In this document: positions 60,663-64,000 of the stretch, one piece after another
Layout of the letters: each line of letters starts with the position of its first letter
How positions within the stretch are numbered: position 1 is the stretch's first letter
Assembly (NCBI RefSeq): GCF_024679095.1
Contig: NC_066563.1
Location: 1,602,831-1,666,830, forward strand
Length of the DNA: 64,000 bases
From: Eriocheir sinensis
Taxonomy: Eukaryota > Arthropoda > Malacostraca > Decapoda > Varunidae
Reading direction: 5' to 3'
The notes under the pieces: model-generated
The model's input: the letters and a program-made list of their open reading frames with translations, nothing else
Database searches by the model: none
Told to the model about the DNA's origin: nothing
Position numbers and translations under genes: made by a program

Positions 60663-60679
60663 TCATCGTCACAACTCTG
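60555..60679. mobile_element. Short hAT-like element abutting the previous one, 125 bp
   Basis: It begins CAGTGCTGTCC directly after the GTCTAGAC duplication and ends ...ACAACTCTG, whose complement is CAGAGTTGT. It is followed by another perfect GTCTAGAC (60680-60687). The termini are weakly inverted (CAGNGNTGT). The inside is AT-rich followed by a (TG)n array. The flanking octamers are identical. The poor terminal match makes this less sure than its neighbour. Confidence 0.5.
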
Positions 60680-60717
60680 GTCTAGACCATAGCATTAGTG
60701 TGGTCTGAAGTTATAGG

Positions 60718-60721
<4 letters not shown>

Positions 60722-60784
<63 letters not shown>

Positions 60785-61089
60785 GCTTTAATCAATCAAC
60801 TCACTCACGATTCTCCAACTCGTCTCAAACAACCCAAACAATGCGCGGCTTAGACTTCGCCTTCGTGCTCAGAGCCGAGTGAGGGAGAGGACGGCAGGGA
60901 GAGGATGAGGGTGGATACGAGGGCGAAGGAAAGGGAGAGGAAGGGAGGAGAGGGAGGAGTAGAGAAAGGGATTAAGGTTCAGTTACACACTTCACTATAG
61001 ATTAATTTTGTTATTGAAGGCCCTGAGGGGAGGAGGGGAGGAAAGGAAGGGACGGAAGGGTAGGGCAGAGCAGAGAGGGAAGGCGCAGA

Positions 61090-61126
<37 letters not shown>

Positions 61127-61215
61127 TAAAAGAGTTGCCTTCAGAGTCTTACGTCAATATATCGTTTTTCCACTTAACCTTTCCTCCCTTACCCCCTACA
61201 CACACACACACACAC
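60722..61215. repeat. (TC)n at 60722-60781, (TG)n at 61093-61125, short (CA)n at 61200
   Basis: Separate runs amid polypurine and unique sequence; no coding signal between. Confidence 0.92.
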
Positions 61216-61861
61216 GGTAATCGCTCCTCGCACTCTGCTGATCACTACACCATTTAGCTTGTTAATCGGCTCTCAATCCTTCATGATCCTGAGGCTTTAA
61301 CACCGACAGCGCTGATCCACGGCAGAGAGCATTCTTACTGCGTCTATACTTATGCTCTTGACAACTTTTGTTCACCGGAGGGAAACGGATTATTTTTTTT
61401 TTTTTTTAATCTCCGTTCCATCGTCTCCCTCCCCCATGCACATCAACCCCCTCATTGCATGTCCCAACTCCTCCACCTCCTGCTCCTCTTCCTCCTCCTC
61501 TTACTTCACAATGGTCTCTTTTCGCGTCTCATTTTTTATCTATTTTCAGCCGCGTAAAATGCAGAGGATTGTCGACAGGCGTAAAACAGGATCAGGCTCT
61601 TCCTCTATACTGCAGGGGCGTCCTTTATATTTTCCGGGTTCAGCTGCGCCGTGTATGTTTTTCGCCCTAATCTGATTTACGGAAGAACAAACGAAATACA
61701 CGAACATGCACACCCACGCACGAGAGAGAGAGAAAGAGAGAGAGAGAGAGGGGGGGGGGGTACCTAGGCTAACACTCGTAAACTTCAAAAAATCATCAAC
61801 TACTCGTACTAGACAAAAATCCCGTAAATACACAGTTAACAAGCACTTCCTCTTGCACATG

Positions 61862-61896
<35 letters not shown>

Positions 61897-62015
61897 AGTC
61901 GCCACGCTAATGGAAACTCGAGTGGGACCTCTTATTTACCGAAGCGATTAGTTTTTATTTTTTTCCCCTCGTAACAAGGTTGTGGTCTTACCAGTGCACG
62001 GGAATACCTGCTTGA

Positions 62016-62070
62016 TTAATTGTACTCTTTTCTTAATTAATACCTCGCTCTTTTAGTCACGGTTAATTGA
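62016..62070. promoter_or_regulatory. Cluster of three TAATT homeodomain-type sites
   Basis: TTAATTG at 62016, TTAATTAA at 62033 and GTTAATTGA at 62062 lie in repeat-poor sequence, about 1.9 kb from the larger cluster at the window end. Confidence 0.25.
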
Positions 62071-62249
62071 GGTCAGAGTCCCTACAAGTTCACCCAGACA
62101 ATGGCTATCCAACAACAAATATTGGAATAAAGATAGTCATTCAAAAGCAAGTCATATAATATTAACCCAAAAAGTAATAGTAACTCGAAAGAAAAAAAAT
62201 ATTAAGGTAAGGTAGCAGAAATAAGCCTCCTGACCACTGCCTTTCCCGA

Positions 62250-63610
62250 ACCAATTTTAAACCCTTTACTAATGGAGGCGGCACCGGCCACGCCCCTAAA
62301 GGACCACACCACTGCAGACCCGGCGAGCCAGGCCACGCACGCCGCCTCACCTCCATCTCACCGCCTCCATACCATTTCCCTCGCCCCAGCCTTCCCTTCC
62401 TCCCCGCCGCCATTCCAACGCTCCACCTCTCCCCACCACCACCACCACCTCCCCCAGCCTCCTGTCGTCTCGGGGGAAGCATAACGACTGGCTGGAAATC
62501 ATACTGCTCGGACATCCCAATTAACCGCAGCCGCCAACACCCTCGCCGCAGCGCCGACGAGACGGTCCTGCGGGTATTGGCTTCCTTCACGATTCCAAGG
62601 GTCCTGATACGCCCGCGGGAGTCTATTGGAAATCGTTCAGGGCCTCTCAGACTGAAATATTGCTGCTTTACGCCCGGGGCAAGATCGCAAGGGGGATCAG
62701 GTACCCAAGGAAAGTGGGGAAGGAGTAGCGGCCGGAGGGGAGTCGCTGCTCCTTCAGGCGGGCGGCTACTCGTGTTCCGAGGGAGGAAAAATGTTGGGTT
62801 TACGCTCAGCAGCTCGAGGGAGGAGAGGCATGCCGGGGCGCGGGTAGGGTTTCACGTCTGAAGCATGTGAAGCAGTGTCGGGGCTCGTGTTGTAAAGAGC
62901 GAGTGAGGCTTCAGTGAGGCCGCGAGGGAGAGTTAAAGTTGCCTCATAGAGAGTTTCTGGTGAGGCAAAGTTATTTACTCAAGAATGCTCCGATTCCTGT
63001 CGTTTTCAATATCGGTCGGCGGGAATTCACGGCCTAAATGCGTTTACTGCGTATATTTATGCGGCCCGGACAGAGGTGAGGAGGTTCTTTCGCCTGTCTG
63101 AAGCGTATGAGTCCGCGGTGTTGCCGTCCGGGGAGGCAGTAATTTCATCGCATGTCCGCGGTCTCGTGTGCCCTGGATACAGTGTCGCACCTCCCGCGTG
63201 TGTCTATGTTATAGTGCATAAATATCACAAACTAGCGTCCTCCGCAGAGCCCCGCTGCTGAGCCTTGGTTGGCCGTGTCCCAGAGTACACGTGCCGCGCT
63301 GACACGCACACACAGGAAGGACAAAGCCCAACAGAAGCCACCCGGGGAGCAGCAGGCCCAAGGGTGCTTAGGTAAACACAATTTTAAAATATATCCCCAG
63401 CTTACCTTATCACCTGTATGGCCCACACTGGTTAGCACTGTAGTGACGCAGAGGGACGAGTGACGCAGTGACGCTAAAATAATGTTGACACGGTGCACGG
63501 TAACACGGATGATCACAGATAAACAAACTTATGAGGTAACAGACGCCCTCCATTTGTGCCGCGCGGAGGTGTTGGTCGGCGCCGCGTGACCGCCTCAAGC
63601 GAGAGCACGC
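62250..63610. other. GC-richer unique region, possible promoter or 5' exon area
   Basis: CpG-containing, mostly non-repetitive DNA with short open frames and no recognisable protein. A donor-like TTAG|GTAAAC lies near 63370 after a GC-rich segment. Nothing definite can be called. Confidence 0.25.
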
Positions 63611-63951
63611 GAGACAAAAACTAGTCTCTCATATCTCCCATAACCTTCAGAGAGGAAGTGTAGGCTTTAGGGAGAAGTTTATCTACTCTTATCATCCGGG
63701 AAAGGAAGAACGGATATGAGGAAATAAAGTGAAGAGTAAAAAAGTGGAGGAAATAAGGTGCCGAGGGAAAATAAGGTGAAAGGAAGAAGGGAGAAAAGGA
63801 AAGTGATGAAGACAGAGAGAGAGAGAGAGAGGTTTCAGGGTATCATTTTTCCCTTGAATACTGCACATAGATTTGTATTGATAGCATCGAACAAAATACC
63901 CGCCCATGTTGTCCGAATTGCTCCATTAGCGTCTAGGTCTATCATCCGCGG

Positions 63952-64000
63952 TAATTGTAAACTCTAATTGTCGGTAATTGCGGGGAATTACTCTTAATTA
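63952..64000. promoter_or_regulatory. Cluster of homeodomain-type TAATT sites
   Basis: TAATTG at 63952, 63965 and 63975, GAATTA at 63985 and TTAATTA at 63994 all fall in 49 bp of otherwise GC-balanced unique DNA. TAATTR is the core of Antp-class and paired-class homeodomain sites. Regulatory use is inferred only from clustering. Confidence 0.3.

Noticed and set aside
62162..62590. 142-codon minus and 70-codon plus frames in GC-rich DNA
   Set aside because: Both are Gly/Arg/Pro-rich overlapping frames with no splice or homology support.

Overview
The window looks like nuclear DNA of an arthropod, most probably a decapod crustacean such as a brachyuran crab. This is inferred from the extreme density of long (GA)n and (CA)n microsatellites, a short (CCTAA)n telomere-type array (the arthropod telomere repeat TTAGG), spliceosomal GT-AG introns, and a mix of CR1-like, piggyBac, hAT and PIF/Harbinger-type remnants. 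No rRNA, tRNA, bacterial operon, CRISPR array or complete viral gene was found. Nearly all long open frames are translations of purine/pyrimidine-skewed simple sequence and are not genes.

Layout. 1-6,500 is polypurine and polypyrimidine DNA with degenerate tandem arrays (about 126-154 bp and about 140 bp units) and microsatellites. 6,600-7,110 is a unique stretch with same-strand TGACCT half-sites. 7,134-10,693 is the only gene I can support: the 3' part of a plus-strand, multi-exon gene for an unrecognised single-pass membrane protein with a Ser/Pro-rich cytoplasmic tail carrying NPxY/YEEI and PxxPxR signalling motifs. A CR1-like LINE 3' end lies in its first visible intron. 10,694-17,600 holds a probable 3' UTR, CA arrays, a PIF/Harbinger-like MITE (14,725-14,978) and a hAT-like MITE (15,170-15,375). 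17,611-18,041 is a large fold-back. 18,100-23,900 is skewed low-complexity DNA. 23,996-25,332 is an internally deleted piggyBac element with the C-terminal end of its transposase.

25,400-56,700 is dominated by microsatellites and purine-rich or pyrimidine-rich minisatellite arrays (42-bp, 120-bp, about 116-bp and about 140-bp units). Copies of an unclassified dispersed repeat lie at 34,091, 34,788 and 44,056, with another at 23,006. 56,770-57,745 is a non-trivial array of about 13 units of about 74 bp. 60,143-60,679 contains two abutting hAT-type elements that share a target-site duplication. The last 2 kb is GC-richer unique sequence ending in a homeodomain-type TAATT cluster.

The gene content does not form a pathway. 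One receptor-like gene sits in about 50 kb of repeat-rich, probably intergenic or intronic DNA. No clearly new molecular system was found. The best leads are the unidentified membrane protein, the deleted piggyBac element, the stacked hAT elements and the uncharacterised repeat families.
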